Origin: Biomphalaria glabrata
Lineage: Eukaryota; Mollusca; Gastropoda; Planorbidae
Reading direction: 5' to 3'
Assembly: GCF_947242115.1 (NCBI RefSeq)
Contig: NC_074717.1
Coordinates: 41,250,701-41,314,700, forward strand
DNA: 64,000 nucleotides
Made by a program: the position numbers and the translations under genes. Positions within the stretch are counted from its first letter, which is position 1. Each line of letters starts with the position of its first letter. Below are positions 45,761 through 59,259 of this stretch, piece by piece. The notes under the pieces were generated by a model. It made no database searches. It was not told the DNA's origin and worked only from the letters and a program-made list of their open reading frames with translations.

Positions 45761-46069
45761 CTGAAAATGTTGCGTACCGTTTTAAATAGACATAAAGTTC
45801 CAGTTTAAGTGACCTTGTAAAATTATTAGCAGCACTGTTAATAGAAAAACTTGATTGCGCAGAGGTCATGCTATAAACATTCTTACAATGATGAAGCAAT
45901 AGAAGAAATAGTTAAAATGAGATATTTTGGTTATCATCAGTTTTATGAAGGAGAAGTTTCTTTTTTTAAAAAAATAATTTTCTTTATGTTCTTATTTAAA
46001 CTTAAAGAAACATTCAAAATTATTCTTTAATGTGATACAAAAAAAAAACAACAGTTATTAACAGATTGA

Positions 46070-46391
46070 TTACAAAGTAAAACCATATTCACTATAAAAA
46101 TGTGTTCCTATAGCGGATGTCAAGTTTACTGTCAGGTCTAGGAAAGGGTTGACACTGAGCAGTTGACATGATCTTGTTGACGTGACCCAGTTGAAGGCCG
46201 TACAGTAGTGAGTTGACCTACGTTGAAGACATTCCTGGAGACAGTTGTTCAAGTCGCTGACGATCAGGGTGATGATTGGCTCATTGGTCAGTTTAGTGTC
46301 CCCTAGTCTGTTAAAATAGACCTCTTCAAAGCTGGAATTACTCACTAAGACTTCTATCTCACAAACATGTAGGTGTTCTATACTTGCAAGT
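46070..46391 (-). CDS. Gene 3 exon 3 (PAN-like, gene 4-type)
   Basis: 322 nt. Shares all five sites at which gene 4 differs from gene 2 and has two private differences, while the intron beyond 46403 is gene 2-type. Confidence 0.87.
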
Positions 46392-49300
46392 CTGAAACAA
46401 AATCAAACAAGGTTACAACGAAAGTTTGTGTGGTAAAAATAAACTCAAAATCGGCCCACCGAAGCTGTCCACTCAGGCAGGTAAAAACGAATTTTATTAT
46501 TTTCAGTATGAATATCTTATAATAATATGAACTACGATTATAAACAGTCACAATTTTATCTCCGCCAATAGGAAGTGAAGTGAAGGCGTAGAAGTCGGGA
46601 CTAATCATGGATTTCCTTTTGGGTATAAAAGTGTTATTTCGTTTAGAGTGGATTGTTTGGATATATAATGGTCTTAAAAAATCATTGCAATGGCGGGTCT
46701 TTAAATAGATAAAAAAAAAAAAAAGGTTTCCCTCTCCTACTCATGTGTAAATGCAGGATATTTTGAACCAACTTAAGTTGTTGTTTTTTTCTAACACTTT
46801 AGTTTTTAAATGTTCTACGCGCATGCGCACTATTCAACACTGAAAGTGCTACGAAGAGCAGGGTGCCAGGACATCTGCGCTGTTATCAGCAGGAGACGCC
46901 TAGGCTGGCTTGGTCACGTTCGTAGAAGGCCACATGATCGACAAGACATCCTGTAAGGCGATCCAACAGATGGCAGGAGAGCCGCTGGTCGTCCACTATT
47001 AAGGTAAAATGATGTATGCATATGTGACATAAAGCTCTTCAAAAACGACGCTTACAGTTTGGAAAAAATGTAACTGGATAGCGTTTCCGTTGGGCACCTC
47101 TGATACGTCGACCACATTTCAGCTCACCAAAAAAGACTGCCTTTGGCATACGTTCGTCCCCCATACGGGAGACGTGCCCTGCCCAGCGTAACTGTCGGAC
47201 CATAAGAAGTCCCTCTATTTTGTCCTTACCGTCGTTCGCAAGGACATCGCTGTCCTCAAAACAAGACGTGCTTATCTACCGACACACTAGATAAGTCTAC
47301 CTACCTCATAAGACATTAATATTTACCATCACACTAGATAAATCTACCTACCTCATAACAAAGCATTAATATTTACCATCACACTAGATAAATCTACCTA
47401 CCTCATAACAAGACATTAATATCTACCATCACTCTAGATAAGTCTACCTACCTCATAACAAGACATTAATATCTACCATCACACTAGATAAGTCTACCTA
47501 CCTCATAACAAGACATTAATATCTACCATCACACTAGATAAGTCTACCTACCTCATAACAAGACATTAATATCTACCATCACACTAGATAAGTCTACCTA
47601 CCTCATAATAAGGCGCACATATCTACCATCACACTAGATAAGTCTACCTACCTCATAACAAGACATACTAATCTCTCTACAATTCACACTAGATAAGTCT
47701 ACCTACCTCATAATAAGGCGTACATATCTACCAACAATTGGTGACGTGCAGTTATAGAGAAACGTTCCAGCACCAGGCGAAGCTGTTTGATGGTAGCAGA
47801 CTTGACCTGAGATGTCAACAAAGTTGGCAAGTTTGCTTGGATCTTGCTCAAATACATCAATATCGAAGTTACTGAGTCTCAATGGAACGATAGACGGGCC
47901 ATCCTGTCTACATCAATGACAACAAGAACAACTTGTAAAAACACTTTAAAAAAAAAAAAAAAAAAAAAAAAAAGTGATATTGGGTGTACATTTTATCAAT
48001 TAGTTGGAATCAGTCATGGAATAAAATTTGAAGAAATATTTCAAGACTCAGAATAATACATTTTTGTCATTAGAAATATTTTTACAAATTGTATATGCGA
48101 CATGAAGCTCTTCAAAATCAACACTAACAGCTGGGAAAAGGGGGCAATATTTTTTACCGATTGCAATATCATGCTTTAGATTTCTCAATGCTCTATAGCC
48201 CAGTTCAGAAGGGGTATCTGGGATTAATGTTACCGTGATTGCTGTTTGAAAAACAACTTCTTCACTCAGGGCTCAAGCCTGCACAAGGAGACTAATTCAA
48301 CTTATACCACCACACCTGTCAAGAACGATTTCTTTGTTTTGCTGGATACCTAACAAAATAATTGATTACCAATAGTTAATTAACTAATTGGTCATTTTTT
48401 TTAAAAATTCATTCTTGTTTTGTCAGGTAAATGAAATAATTGTGCGAAATTTCAGCTTGATCTGACATTGGGTGTGTGAGAAATAACGTTTATAAACTTT
48501 TTACCAGACAGACAGACAGAGTGGGTGGATAAAAATTTTGTAAAAATTATCAATGAAATTTATTTTGAATTTATTTCATCAGATTTGTAATCATTCATTA
48601 CCTTTTTTTTTATTAATAAAAAGTAATTAGAATCGTCTTGGTCTATTCGGATGTTTTGCATATCTCACTATGTTTTAATTTTGATTTTTAGCGGCCTCCG
48701 AAAGGGGAAAAGACGTTATTAGTTTTGTGTGGAATGTTCCGTTTAGATCTAGTAAACCAGAAAAGATTCAAAGTTCTGATGCAACGGCTACTTTTTTTTA
48801 TTTTCTGAAATGTTTAGTTTTTTTCTTGAGACTTTGAATATGTGATTGAGCCTTAAAAAATGATTAGTTTTTTCTTAAAAATACAATTGTATCAATTTGA
48901 TAATCATTATATGAAATCAGTTAGGCCAGGCTCACATCTAGCTTCATCTTCAATTTCACAAATCCCTTGGTCTGGCTGGACCGTTGGGGCACCGCACAGG
49001 ATCTGTCAACCTTCTTTCTCCATTCTTCTATGTCATTTTTTTTTTTTTTTTTTTAGATTTTCTTTATGATATCGTTTCTGAAAATTTTGAAACTTGCCTT
49101 TTAACCTTCCTGGGTTAACCACTTCGTGGCCGATTTTAAGTTTTTTTTTCCACACAGACTCTCTTTGTAACCTTGTTTTAAATTTAATTTTATTTTTGTT
49201 CAAATATTTAGTATGTTTTTTTTTTCCTTGTGCGTAGATTGTAAAATTTTTTTGAGAAATTAAGACAGCGGGCTGGGTCCGAACCCGGGGCCACGGAGGG

Positions 49301-51423
49301 GGACAGCCCCAGAGTGCATACTACACAACCAGACAGCTTCTTTATAATAATGCTTAAGTGTGTTTTTACAAGACGGCTTTTGGTGAGCTGAAAAGTGGTC
49401 GACGTAACAGAGGTACCCCACGGAAACGCTTTAAAGAACAGTGTAGGCGCCAACTTGCTTTAACTAACATAAACCGGCTGCAGGCGGCTTCAGAACGAGA
49501 CAGCTGGAGGCCACTTACAAAGGCCGCAGGATACACATATGACAACAAAAGAAAATCCGCTGCCGAGGGCAGATGTAGAATGCGAAAACAAAAGTCTTAA
49601 TCGAACACCGGTGGACAAGTGTTATGTCTGCGCTGGATGTGGCAAAAGATGTAGGTCACAGCTAGGGCTGGGTAGCCAAGGCAAATACTGTTTTCTCACT
49701 AATCTTCGGACTCGAAGACAAGCCTTATTACGTTTTACAAGACAAAGAAGTCGAGTACTACCTAAAAGCTAATTCACAAGTTTCATTATTGCACTAAGCA
49801 TAATATATTTTGTCGGTTCTACCGAGGCGATGTCGCAGGCCTATGCCGCTGATTGTCTTCTGCTACGTAGTAAAGAATTGAATAAAATGCAAAGACGAAT
49901 TTATATTCCAATACAAAATCTTAATTTTCACTTATTATCCTGATCCCAACACAGACTGGGCCCCGCGCAATCCGTTTCGCATAGGACGCTGCAACTTTAA
50001 GGGCCGGCCCTACACCACTGGTACCCAACAAAATTAAGTTAAACAAGGTTACAAAAGACAGTTTGTGTGGAAACACAAACTCAAAATCGGCCCCCGAAGA
50101 GGTCCACGCAGGCAGCCTTCAATATTTTCAGAAAGAACATCCAAATAAAATTATATCAAAGACAAATGAAAGATAAGAATGGAGAAAGAAAGTTAAAAGA
50201 TCTTGTGTAGTGCCCCAACGGTCCCGCAGATCGAAGCATAGGTGTAAGTGAATGTAAAGTTAGATGTGAACCTGGCCTAACTAGTTCCCCTTTTAGACCT
50301 TGTGGTCTATAGGGCAGATGTAAAGTTCATCTGTTTTTGTGGCCTACGGTTAGCGAGGGTGTCATGTAGCCAGCACAACGACCAACCGCCTATACTTTTC
50401 CCCAACTAATGTCAGGTACCCATTAGAGCTGAGTGGACTCAGAGGCGCCCAAAGATTCCAAAGTTGAAAATCCCAGTCTTCATCAGGATTCGAACCCGGG
50501 ACCCCCGGTTCGGAAGCCAAGCGCTTTACCGCTCAGCCACCGCGCCTCCCCTGGCCTAACTGATGTCTTATAATTCATCTATTTGTTTTGAAAAGGCTCA
50601 ATCTCTTATTCGAATCCTCAAAAAAAAAATATAAAAAAAAAAATTCCGCAATATAAAAAGATGTTCAGAAAAATGGAGTTTATAAGATTACTATTCATTT
50701 TAAATTAGGTCTAACTTATAATGCATACTAATTAGCTTTTTCTCTTTAAAAAACTGCTTGCATAACTGATTTTAAAAATTAGATATTTCGCTTTAAGAAA
50801 AAAAAAAAAAGTAGCCGTTGCATCAGAACTTTGATTGGTCTAAAATATTGTGATGTCGGATTTTCAATATCTTTTCTAGTTTACGAGATCTAAACGGGAC
50901 GGACGGACAGACGGACAGACGGTCAGACGGACAGACGGACAGACATTTCGCACAAAACTAATAGCGTCTTTTCCCCTTTCGGGGCCCGCTAATAAATCAA
51001 GGTAAGTCAAGTAGATCACGTAAGTCAGATAAGTCAAGTAAGTCAAGTAGATCAATTAAGTCAATCAAATAAATAATTCAAGTAAATGAAATAAGTCAAG
51101 TGCTCGACTCAATCAATCTTAAGACAGAGATAAATTTAAAATGTAAATAAAGACTAACACTACCTGTTGGTTATTTTGATTTGCTCCACAACGAACTGAC
51201 CACGTAGGTCCACCATCCACCACGGTCTTAGTTCTTGCTGGGTGTGCTGACAATGTCCATGCGTTGCATCTGGGTCGGAGTCACCGTCCACAGCGAGGCT
51301 GGCGTAAAATGGCAGCCAAGACGTACTCTGTGTGGCTGACTTGAACCGGGCAGCGTTGTAGAGTCCAAGTGTGGCTGCTGTCACCATAAGATTATACACG
51401 ACCAATGTGAACATGGCAGGCAT
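46070..51423 (-). CDS. Gene 3: secreted F-type lectin with PAN-like domain (recent duplicate of gene 2)
   Basis: Third copy. Minus-strand exons 51423-51164, 47907-47707 and 46391-46070 give 260 residues. Exon lengths and phases are identical to genes 1 and 2. Exons 1 and 2 encode the same residues as gene 2 as far as I compared them; exon 3 is instead almost identical to gene 4 (C-terminus SEYGFTL). Intron 1 is 3.26 kb and lacks the LINE found in gene 2, keeping the uninterrupted target site at 50598-50611. Intron 2 contains nine copies of the donor-bearing 50-bp unit, the most in the cluster. The gene is thus a hybrid made by unequal exchange. Signal peptide, lectin and PAN-like features are as in gene 2. 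The sequence is open throughout. Confidence 0.85.
46820..47250. mobile_element. Two opposed LINE remnants in intron 2 of gene 3
   Basis: Unit B counterpart of 26360-26790. Confidence 0.65.
47283..47712 (-). repeat. Splice-donor minisatellite in gene 3 (9 units)
   Basis: Same unit as in gene 2, nine donor-bearing copies ending at the real donor at 47707. Unit 7 (near 47600) keeps bases closer to the true exon end than its neighbours. Confidence 0.85.
47707..47907 (-). CDS. Gene 3 exon 2
   Basis: 201 nt, phase 2 at both ends, encoding the second lectin half. Its end and donor are the template-like first unit of a nine-fold array in the adjoining intron. Confidence 0.87.
48210..48550 (+). repeat. 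R5 interspersed repeat in intron 1 of gene 3
   Basis: Unit B counterpart of the R5 repeat at 27540. Confidence 0.6.
48686..49180 (-). repeat. Composite repeat, inverted copy in intron 1 of gene 3
   Basis: Unit B counterpart of 28013-28514. Confidence 0.68.
49358..49772 (+). mobile_element. LINE ORF2 C-terminal remnant in intron 1 of gene 3
   Basis: Unit B counterpart of 28690-29090, with the fuller finger CYVCAGCGKRCRSQLGLGSQ. Confidence 0.75.
50042..50993 (+). repeat. Composite repeat, plus copy in intron 1 of gene 3
   Basis: Unit B counterpart; contains the SINE but no LINE, so it shows the pre-LINE state. Confidence 0.72.
50282..50549 (-). repeat. S1 SINE in intron 1 of gene 3
   Basis: Unit B copy of the SINE at 29600, same flanking duplication, so inserted before the segmental duplication. 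Confidence 0.9.
51164..51423 (-). CDS. Gene 3 exon 1
   Basis: 260 nt encoding the signal peptide and first lectin half, donor AACAG|gtagtg. The upstream acceptor-like AG (TTATTTTAG) lies immediately before the ATG, as in gene 2. Confidence 0.85.
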
Positions 51424-51881
51424 GCTAAAATAACGAGTGGAGATGGAACACTGGTTTGGATAAAAAGAAAAAAAAACACCATTTGAACTCACTGGAGGGG
51501 GAAGGTGCCAGGAACCTGGTCGATCAACACAGTATGTGTGGTCGTGCTTGTGAGTGTAAACAGTATCAGCGATTCTCAAAATTTTATAATAGCGTTCTAA
51601 GGACATACTAAAAAAAAAAAAAAAAAACACATTAAAATTAAAGCATTTTACACAAATGTATATAGAGTCATATTATTCTATACGAATAGGACAAATTCTT
51701 ACACGTGCTCTTTCTTCACTAGTGATGTTAGAGTTGACTTCCTTATAGCAAGCAGTAAACAAATGACTGAACAGACTTGAACTCTGTATTTTAAAAAAAT
51801 GCAAACCTAGATTGGCGCGAGTAAATGCGTAGGATGTAATTATCTTCTTTAAAAAAACCTCTGTAAGTAATAAGTGAAGCA

Positions 51882-52042
51882 GAGGATGTAAATGTCATCT
51901 GTTTCTGTGGTCCACTGTTAACGAGGGTTTCATGTGGCCGGCACAACGATCAACCGCCTTTACTTTTACCCAACAATGGTCAAGTACTCATTTGAGCTGG
52001 GTGTACAGGATTCGAACCCGGGACACCCTTTTTGAAAGCTGT
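51882..52042 (-). repeat. S1 SINE, truncated (unit B)
   Basis: Duplicate of the copy at 37480. Confidence 0.72.
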
Positions 52043-52394
52043 GGTAATAAGTTAAGATATTTACTTTCTTTTGCGTTGAGTGTTATTTAGATGTCGAAAC
52101 TGCAACTGCGGACAAATAATTGGTCCTGAACTGGTATGAACGCAATATTTATTTAACACCCGTCGTTCTCTACCTCTCTCTCTACCTCTCTCTCTCTCTC
52201 TCCCTCACAACACACACGGTACCAGCAGCTCACAATAGAAGGGAAAAAAATAAATGAAAAGGAAAAAAATTATTAAAACCTAAGTTAAAAGATTAAGCGA
52301 CTATGGAAGTTATCGAAAATAATAATAGGCCTATGTCATGTTGTTATATCAACCGAGGGAGTATTTATTGACAACTGTCCTAGCAAACACATTC

Positions 52395-52580
52395 CATATG
52401 CTAGGACAAATCTATACAAATGCTCTTGCCTCCCTAGCGCTATTAGAGCATGGAATGGGTTGCCTGAGCTAGACAGGAAAAACCAGTGACATAGCAGAAT
52501 TTAGGTCATTGGTTAATATGCATGACTAAATGCATGACGCGTAGGACGTAACGTCTGTATCATATAAGATAAGAAGATAA
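52395..52580 (+). mobile_element. LINE 3' end remnant (unit B)
   Basis: Unit B counterpart of 37980-38165. Confidence 0.75.
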
Positions 52581-54241
52581 GGACCCTTAACATCTCTAAG
52601 AAGATGCTCAATACCTCAACTTACCTGTTAGGGCAGTACTGCTGCAGAACCGCCAGATCACTAGAGAATTCCTCAGTTCGACCCTGGCAGTGTCAGAGAA
52701 TAATAATTTATTAATTTCTACAATTATAACGACTTAATGTATGTATTGCACAGGAGTTCCGGGTAGTTTTGAAAGAGCCTAGGGCTACAACCTATACAAA
52801 TGCTGACTCAATATCCAGCAAAGTTTTGTTGAAGAACTTGTGTCCTGGAATTTCCGGGCATGCTACCCTGCCTCATAATGGCGCCCGGGTGGAAACGATC
52901 GCAAGAGGAAACGATTAGGCTAAAGGGTAGCAAAACAAGACTCCCGTGGGGGTGCCTAAGGGGGTGCGAGAGCATCCTCATTGCACTGCGCGGAGTTGTA
53001 AAAAAGCTCCCACAACCTTGTCACAATCCAGGCGCTGTTAGGGCCGTTACATAATAAATGGCGTGTCTCGCACGGTTAGCCTGGTATAGAAAAGAAAAAT
53101 GGCGGGGGTCTTAGTAGATATATACGCGGCCTCTTGCCGCGAATCTGACCCACCCGCCAGACAAAACAGTGTACACTGATTTCATACAGGCCGGTGAGAG
53201 GGAGCTCTTGTTCAATTTTGCTGGCCTAGAGTTCCAAGAGCCGAAGGCTCAACACTACCTGACAGTTTAAGAAGAAGAAGTGTCCTGGAATTCTAAAACT
53301 GAACTAAATGGCGAAGATCCAGTTATTGTCAAAGAAGTTCACAGATCTATCTGAGGACTATCACTAGCATTTTGGGGCGTCGCTTTAACTCATTGCTTCG
53401 GACTATTCCATCTAAATTTAGATCCTAAGAAACAAGGGGCTTAATCAGATCTCTAACTCTTACTCTGCCCTTTGTTTACTGTCCCTACTTTCTTTCGTTA
53501 TTTGTCCTTTTTTTTTGACTAAGGGAGATAATCCTAACGTAACAAAAATTGTTGTCACCCTTGAAACTTTTTGTATCAACTGAAACATATTCAGTAATTG
53601 TTATCGACGGAGCTATGACTTTAATGTCTTCTTTTAATGTTCTGATGATATATTAGGTTGTTATGCCTGCGCTGGATGTGGCAAATTATTTTGGTCACAG
53701 CTGGGGCTGCGTAGCTGCTGCAAATACTGCATTCCTCATTAATCTTCTGGCTCGAAGGCAGGCTTTATTATTATTATCATTATTATTATTATCTTATATA
53801 TACCTTCCTATATTTTAAACCTGATGCACAAAAAATAAGGCCTGCTATTTATGAATATGCAACCATACTGAAAATCTACAATGACGTTGATAAAACGTTT
53901 TGTAAGTTTGAATAGATTTTCATTATGTTCAATATATTGATTTTCTATGACGCTAATGAGATTGTTTAGATTACATAGTCTGGGTTAGCTGTTATTTCTT
54001 TTTTTCCCATACACGTCAACAATGGAATCTAGATATAAAAGTAATGTAGCTAAAACAAATAGAGAATTGGGAAATACTTGTAGCTGCAGCTCATGCAGTT
54101 TTCTCTAACACAAAACACACACACACGAACTTTGTGTATTACAATGAAAATAAACTAAACAAAAAACCTAAAGATCCTTTCCTATAAGCAGCTCCAGGAG
54201 ACATGGTGTTAACTACACGAGAACAATGAAACCTGAGAGTC

Positions 54242-54441
54242 AGCGGTTCTCAACCTTTAATGCTGGGCGATCCCTTTTTACAATCCCCCTCTTCCGCGAC
54301 CCCCCCCCCCCCCACACACACACATACAGCAATAGAAGAATAGACAATAACAATCCTTATTTTCGATGGTCTTAGGCGACCCCTGGCGAATCGTCAATCG
54401 ACCCTCGAGGGGGTCGCGATCCACAGGTTGAGAACCCCTGT
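54242..54441 (+). mobile_element. hAT-type MITE upstream of gene 3
   Basis: Unit B counterpart of the MITE at 39825, in the same place relative to the gene; differs by C-run and CA-run length. Confidence 0.75.
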
Positions 54442-55190
54442 GATAGATGAAGGAATGAACTCTGGGATGTAATTGTAACCCAAGACGCGGCAATATCGAG
54501 CATTTGTTCCAAGGAGGGGGGACTAATTAAGACTGGAAAGTTGCTTGTGTTTTGTGTGTGTGTTTTTTTTTTTTTTTTTGTTTTTTTTTTTGTTTTTTTT
54601 TTTGTGTTTTTTTTTTTTGTGTTTTTTTTTTTAGAAGAGCTTACTGAAAGTGGTAATTAAATACACAAAACAAAGTCACACAGAAATACTCTAAAACAAA
54701 ACAAATCTTATACAAAGTAAAAGCTGCACTATTAAAGCCATTTCTCTCAATAGTGCAAGATTTATTTCTTTTTATTCTATATCAAACATAATTAATTGAT
54801 TACTAATAATTGATTATATATTTTGTTAATTTTTTTTGATTGATTAATGTATTGTATTCGAGAATGAATAGTTGTACAAGGTTTCAACTTGGTCCGAGAA
54901 TGCGAATTGGAGATATAACGTGTACAAACTGTGTACCCAAACGAGAGAAAGACGGGGTGATTTTTTGTATAATCTTTCTAAATATATGAACCAAAGCTTG
55001 GACTTACCATTACATGAAGTAATACGTGATGCATTAACATACAAACACAATGTGCTGAACATTTTAATGAAACAACGTTAAGTACTTTATAGTTTAAAGA
55101 AATAACATCAAGTACTGAGCGTTTTAATAAAATAGCATTAAGTACTAATAAGTACTGAGCATTTTAAATAAATAATATCAAGTACTGATC

Positions 55191-55661
55191 ATTTTAAGAA
55201 ACAACATAGGGTACTGAACATTTTTAGAAACAATATAGGGTACTGAACATTTTTAGAAACAATATAGGGTACTGAACATTTTTAGAAACAATATAGGGTA
55301 CTGAACATTTTTAGAAACAACATAGGGTACTGAACATTTTTAGAAACAACATAGGGTACTGAACATTTTTAGAAACAACATAGGGTACTGAACATTTTTA
55401 GAAACAACATAGGGTACTGAATATTTTTAGAAACAATATAGGGTACTGAACATTTTTAGAAAGAATATAGGGTACTGAACATTTTTAGAAACAATATAGG
55501 GTACTGAACATTTTTAGAAAGAATATAGGGTACTGAACATTTTTAGAAACAATATAGGGTACTGAACATTTTTAGAAACAATATAGGGTACTGAACATTT
55601 TTAGAAACAATATAGGGTACTGAACATTTTTAGAAACAATATAGGGTACTGAACATTTTGA
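55191..55661. repeat. 29-bp minisatellite, about 16 units (unit B)
   Basis: Same array at the same place in unit B with about half the units, including private GAAAGAATA variants. Confidence 0.95.
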
Positions 55662-55951
55662 ATGAACAGCATTAGGCACTGAATATTTTAAAGAAACAAT
55701 AGTATTGACTGACCATTACAAATATAAAAAAAAACCAACTGAATAGCGTTATGAAATGTTTATGAATGAGAGACTCTAGCGAATGAAACAAATACAACTC
55801 CTTCTTAATCTCTGTTTATTCAATATTACAACAAACATCTAGTGCATGCATGGCATAAAGATATCCTTTTATTTGACATTTCTTTACAGAATATTGATGA
55901 AGCTAGATATTAATTAGTTCGAGAACAAATCAAATAAACGTGACTATAAAG

Positions 55952-58459
55952 CAGTGGCGTAGCTAGAGTATATGATGCCTGGTGCGGGACCTCATCTTGA
56001 TGCTCCCCCCCCCCCCCCCAAAAAAAAAGCTAACTAAATAATAACATTGTAAAACCTTACTTTTTTGTTCAAAATAATATGTATTCATTAATCAAATATT
56101 GTTAATTAAAAAAATCACTTTTACATAAACATACTACAAGTGAATTTTACGAGCTTTCTTGCTGGCAAAAGTATCAATAATTTTATCGAAATCAATTTTT
56201 TCCACCAGCTCTTGTTCAATGAACAAAATGGCTAAATTAGTGAGTCGTAAATTTGTCATCGTTGATCGCAAGTAATTCTTGATCAGTTTCAGTTTGGAAA
56301 AACTTCTCTCGCATAAAGCGACGTTTACCGCAATAGTAAAAAATATGCGAATCATGAGGACGATATTCGGGACTGAATCATCTAGCTGATATTTATTTAT
56401 AAATTTCAAGAGCTCAACAGGTCCTTGTTTTGGAAGTTCGGAGGCTTCTGATGAAACTAACAAACCATTGAAGCCTCTTTCGATCCAGCAGAGATTCGTT
56501 TTTATCAATGTCGCTAGGAGTAAAATCGAGAGTGATTTCGACCTGAGGATTTAATAGCTGGGAAGGCGACAAAAATTCATACCTATCTGCTACATCATGA
56601 AGTTGCTCGAATCGGATGATTATTTCTTGAACAATCCTGTCCAAGGTAGAATAAATTTCCCTTCGTAGCTCTTCTTTGTGTGTAAGTACAGAGTCGTCAC
56701 TTTTCTCACCAGGCATCTTTTTCTTATGGCCAATACGTTTTTGAGGTTCTGTACTGATTCTCAGATCTGAGCACAGGCTTTCGGTAAAGGTAATGCTGGC
56801 TTCAGCGATGTCCTCTCGATTACTACTTTAAAATGTCTCTAATGTTTTTAGTTTGAGTGAGCAGTCTTGAATAGACAATCCTTGTTTTTGAAGGTAGACT
56901 TGCGTATCATTAATTTCAGTTAATACAGGAGCCCAAAATCCAAGATAAGTGAGAAAATTAAAAGACTGAATAGCAACCAATAATCCACCTGCTTCAGATC
57001 TAGTCGATGAATTTTCATCTCTGCTAGTTAATGTCTCCAGAGTTTCTATAATTTTAGAAAATGTATTCCTAACCATCTTGACGGCTTCTCCTCTGGCGCT
57101 CCAGCGGGTCTCAACTAAATGTTTAAGGCTAGTTCCGGTTATATTGATGAGGATATCCCAGCGGTGTGTTGAAGTTGAGAAAAGTGTATCAAAAAATGTT
57201 ACCGAATTGACTTCAGCTTCAGCAGCTCGAATTCCTGCTATATTAAGAGAATGGTTTAAGCAGGCAATGAATAGTGCTTTGGGATTTACTTCTAGAATAC
57301 ATTTTTGGACACCGTAGTTTTGACCTTTCATGACCGCAGCATTATCATAGCCTTGACCCCTGCAGTCCATTATGTCTAAGCCATTTGAACGCAGTTTCTC
57401 TAGAATCATCTCAGCGATTCCAGCAGCATGCTTGTCCTTTGTGTCGATGAAGTCAATAAAAGACTCACAAACCTGCACCCCGTCATTATCCATGACAAAG
57501 TACCGTAAAATTTGGGAAGTTTGATCCAACTTTGAGATGTCAGGTGTAGGCCTACTGTCAAAAATCATATATAAATATTTGGCTTGTTTTACTTGCTGTA
57601 TGATTTGTTTTTTAACGTGATCCCCCAATATTGTAATAAATTTATTTTGTATTTGTGGAGACAAGAATGTATTCGGTCTGGAACAAAGCTTAGTTCGAAG
57701 CACATGCTCCCTCAAGAGTGGATCGTATTTTGATAGTAATTTTACTAACTCCAAGTCACTCTTTGATCCATGCCGTCAGCCAATTCAATCAGAGATGCCG
57801 ATTTCTCCGTCTGAGCTTAAAAGGGTTTTGAGGCGCCAGCCAGACTAGTCTGTTTTGAGCACTGTTCATCTTTTGTTTACTTTACAGTATTACAATTAAC
57901 TAGTTAGTTAAAAAAAAAAACTCTTAGAAAACAAAGGTTAGCTTATTTAAAAATATTGATATTATAATAGAATTATTTCCAAAATTAAACTATAAAGAAT
58001 CATAAAGAAATGAATAAACTAAGACAATTGTTTAGAGCTAGAGTTTAGTAATATATTTGTAAACTCTATATCTAGATTAAACAAGTGGACTAAACAATAA
58101 AGTAAAAAAGGTTGGCCTATCTTCTTTATATTACAGAGCATTGATCAGTGTAGTAACAACATGTACCGTGTGTCCAAAATAAATCTAGTAAATTTGATTC
58201 AAACTGTTCTATAGCTTACATTGTATGGAAGAAATAGTCAAGGAGATGAAACAAAATAGCGACATAACTAGTTTATAAATCGTTAGTTCATGTTTAAAAT
58301 ACAGTAGTTTATGTTTGTTCGTGTCCATACAATTAGTCGTTTTTACTGAAACGCTCATGGAAATAGGAAATTAATACACACTGGGGGAATTTTGGTGCCC
58401 CTCTCCACTTGGTGCCCTGTGCGGCCCGCACCACCCGCACATTGGTAGCTACGCCACTG
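55952..58459 (-). mobile_element. hAT DNA transposon, copy in unit B
   Basis: 2508 bp, same terminal inverted repeats and the same 8-bp target duplication CTATAAAG (55944-55951 and 58460-58467) at the same site as in unit A, so it was copied by the segmental duplication and did not insert independently. Confidence 0.93.
56134..57754 (-). pseudogene. hAT transposase, degenerate (unit B)
   Basis: Open pieces 57754-56828 (308 residues), 56716-56414 and 56508-56134. The last piece is longer than in unit A (124 residues, ending ARKIHL) because the C-terminal stop of unit A is absent. The frame break between the core and the dimerisation domain is shared with unit A, so the transposase was already dead before the duplication. 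Confidence 0.85.
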
Positions 58460-59259
58460 CTATAAAGCTAATCGAACAAGTCTAATTGATTGTTGTTTTT
58501 TTTCTTGGTATACATTAAAGAAAGAAAGCGTCGCGACATATTTGTATGTTTGTGTTCATTCTATTATAAAAGCTTCCACGTCCACTACAGATACGCTCAG
58601 ATACTGCATAGGCGTAGCCTGAATCAGATGTCCTTAAGGTCCGAGAACGTCCAGTTCCCTATTATAGGACCTCTTGACCAAGGAAAGGCTTTTATCCATG
58701 GCCAGGATGAGGCATCGGCTCTTCACCAATCCCTCTGTCCGAAGTCCCGCCTTACCAGCTTCCACATCCACTACAGATACACTCAGATCTTGCAGAGGCG
58801 TAGCCCTTAAAATCGAGATCACTATGTAGTTAAGTGCATATAAGAAGTAAAGTTGTTATGAAACATATAATTTAATGTTTAGATGGAAACTAAGAGCATT
58901 ATAGTCTCATCATTATAGTTTTGCAATTTTTTAGATGCATTATCTAGAAAGATCTAGGTAATCAATGTATTTAAATGTACATTAGATGATTAAAATCAAC
59001 AGACGTGAATTATTTCAATCCCCGATTTCGAAACATTGTCCCAATGGAAGCTAAACAGGACATTATTTATTTCATATATGTGCGTGAATATATAGTTCTG
59101 TGATTAACAGCCCATTCTTTTAAAAAAATGCGCAAAATGGTATTGCACTCTTTCTAAACTTTGAAAACTAAAGATCATTACTTTTGCTAAGACAGAAAAG
59201 ATCGATTTATCTAGATTGGGGGCGACTTCCCTTAGAGCTTGAAAAGGAGTTACGTATAT

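Larger units (their letters stand above)
25935..46391. repeat. Segmental duplication unit A
   Basis: Runs from intron 2 of gene 2 through gene 2, its upstream DNA and exon 3 of gene 3. Aligns along its whole length with 46392-60299 apart from the LINE, tandem-array copy number and scattered substitutions. Without the LINE it is about 14.2 kb. Confidence 0.9.
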
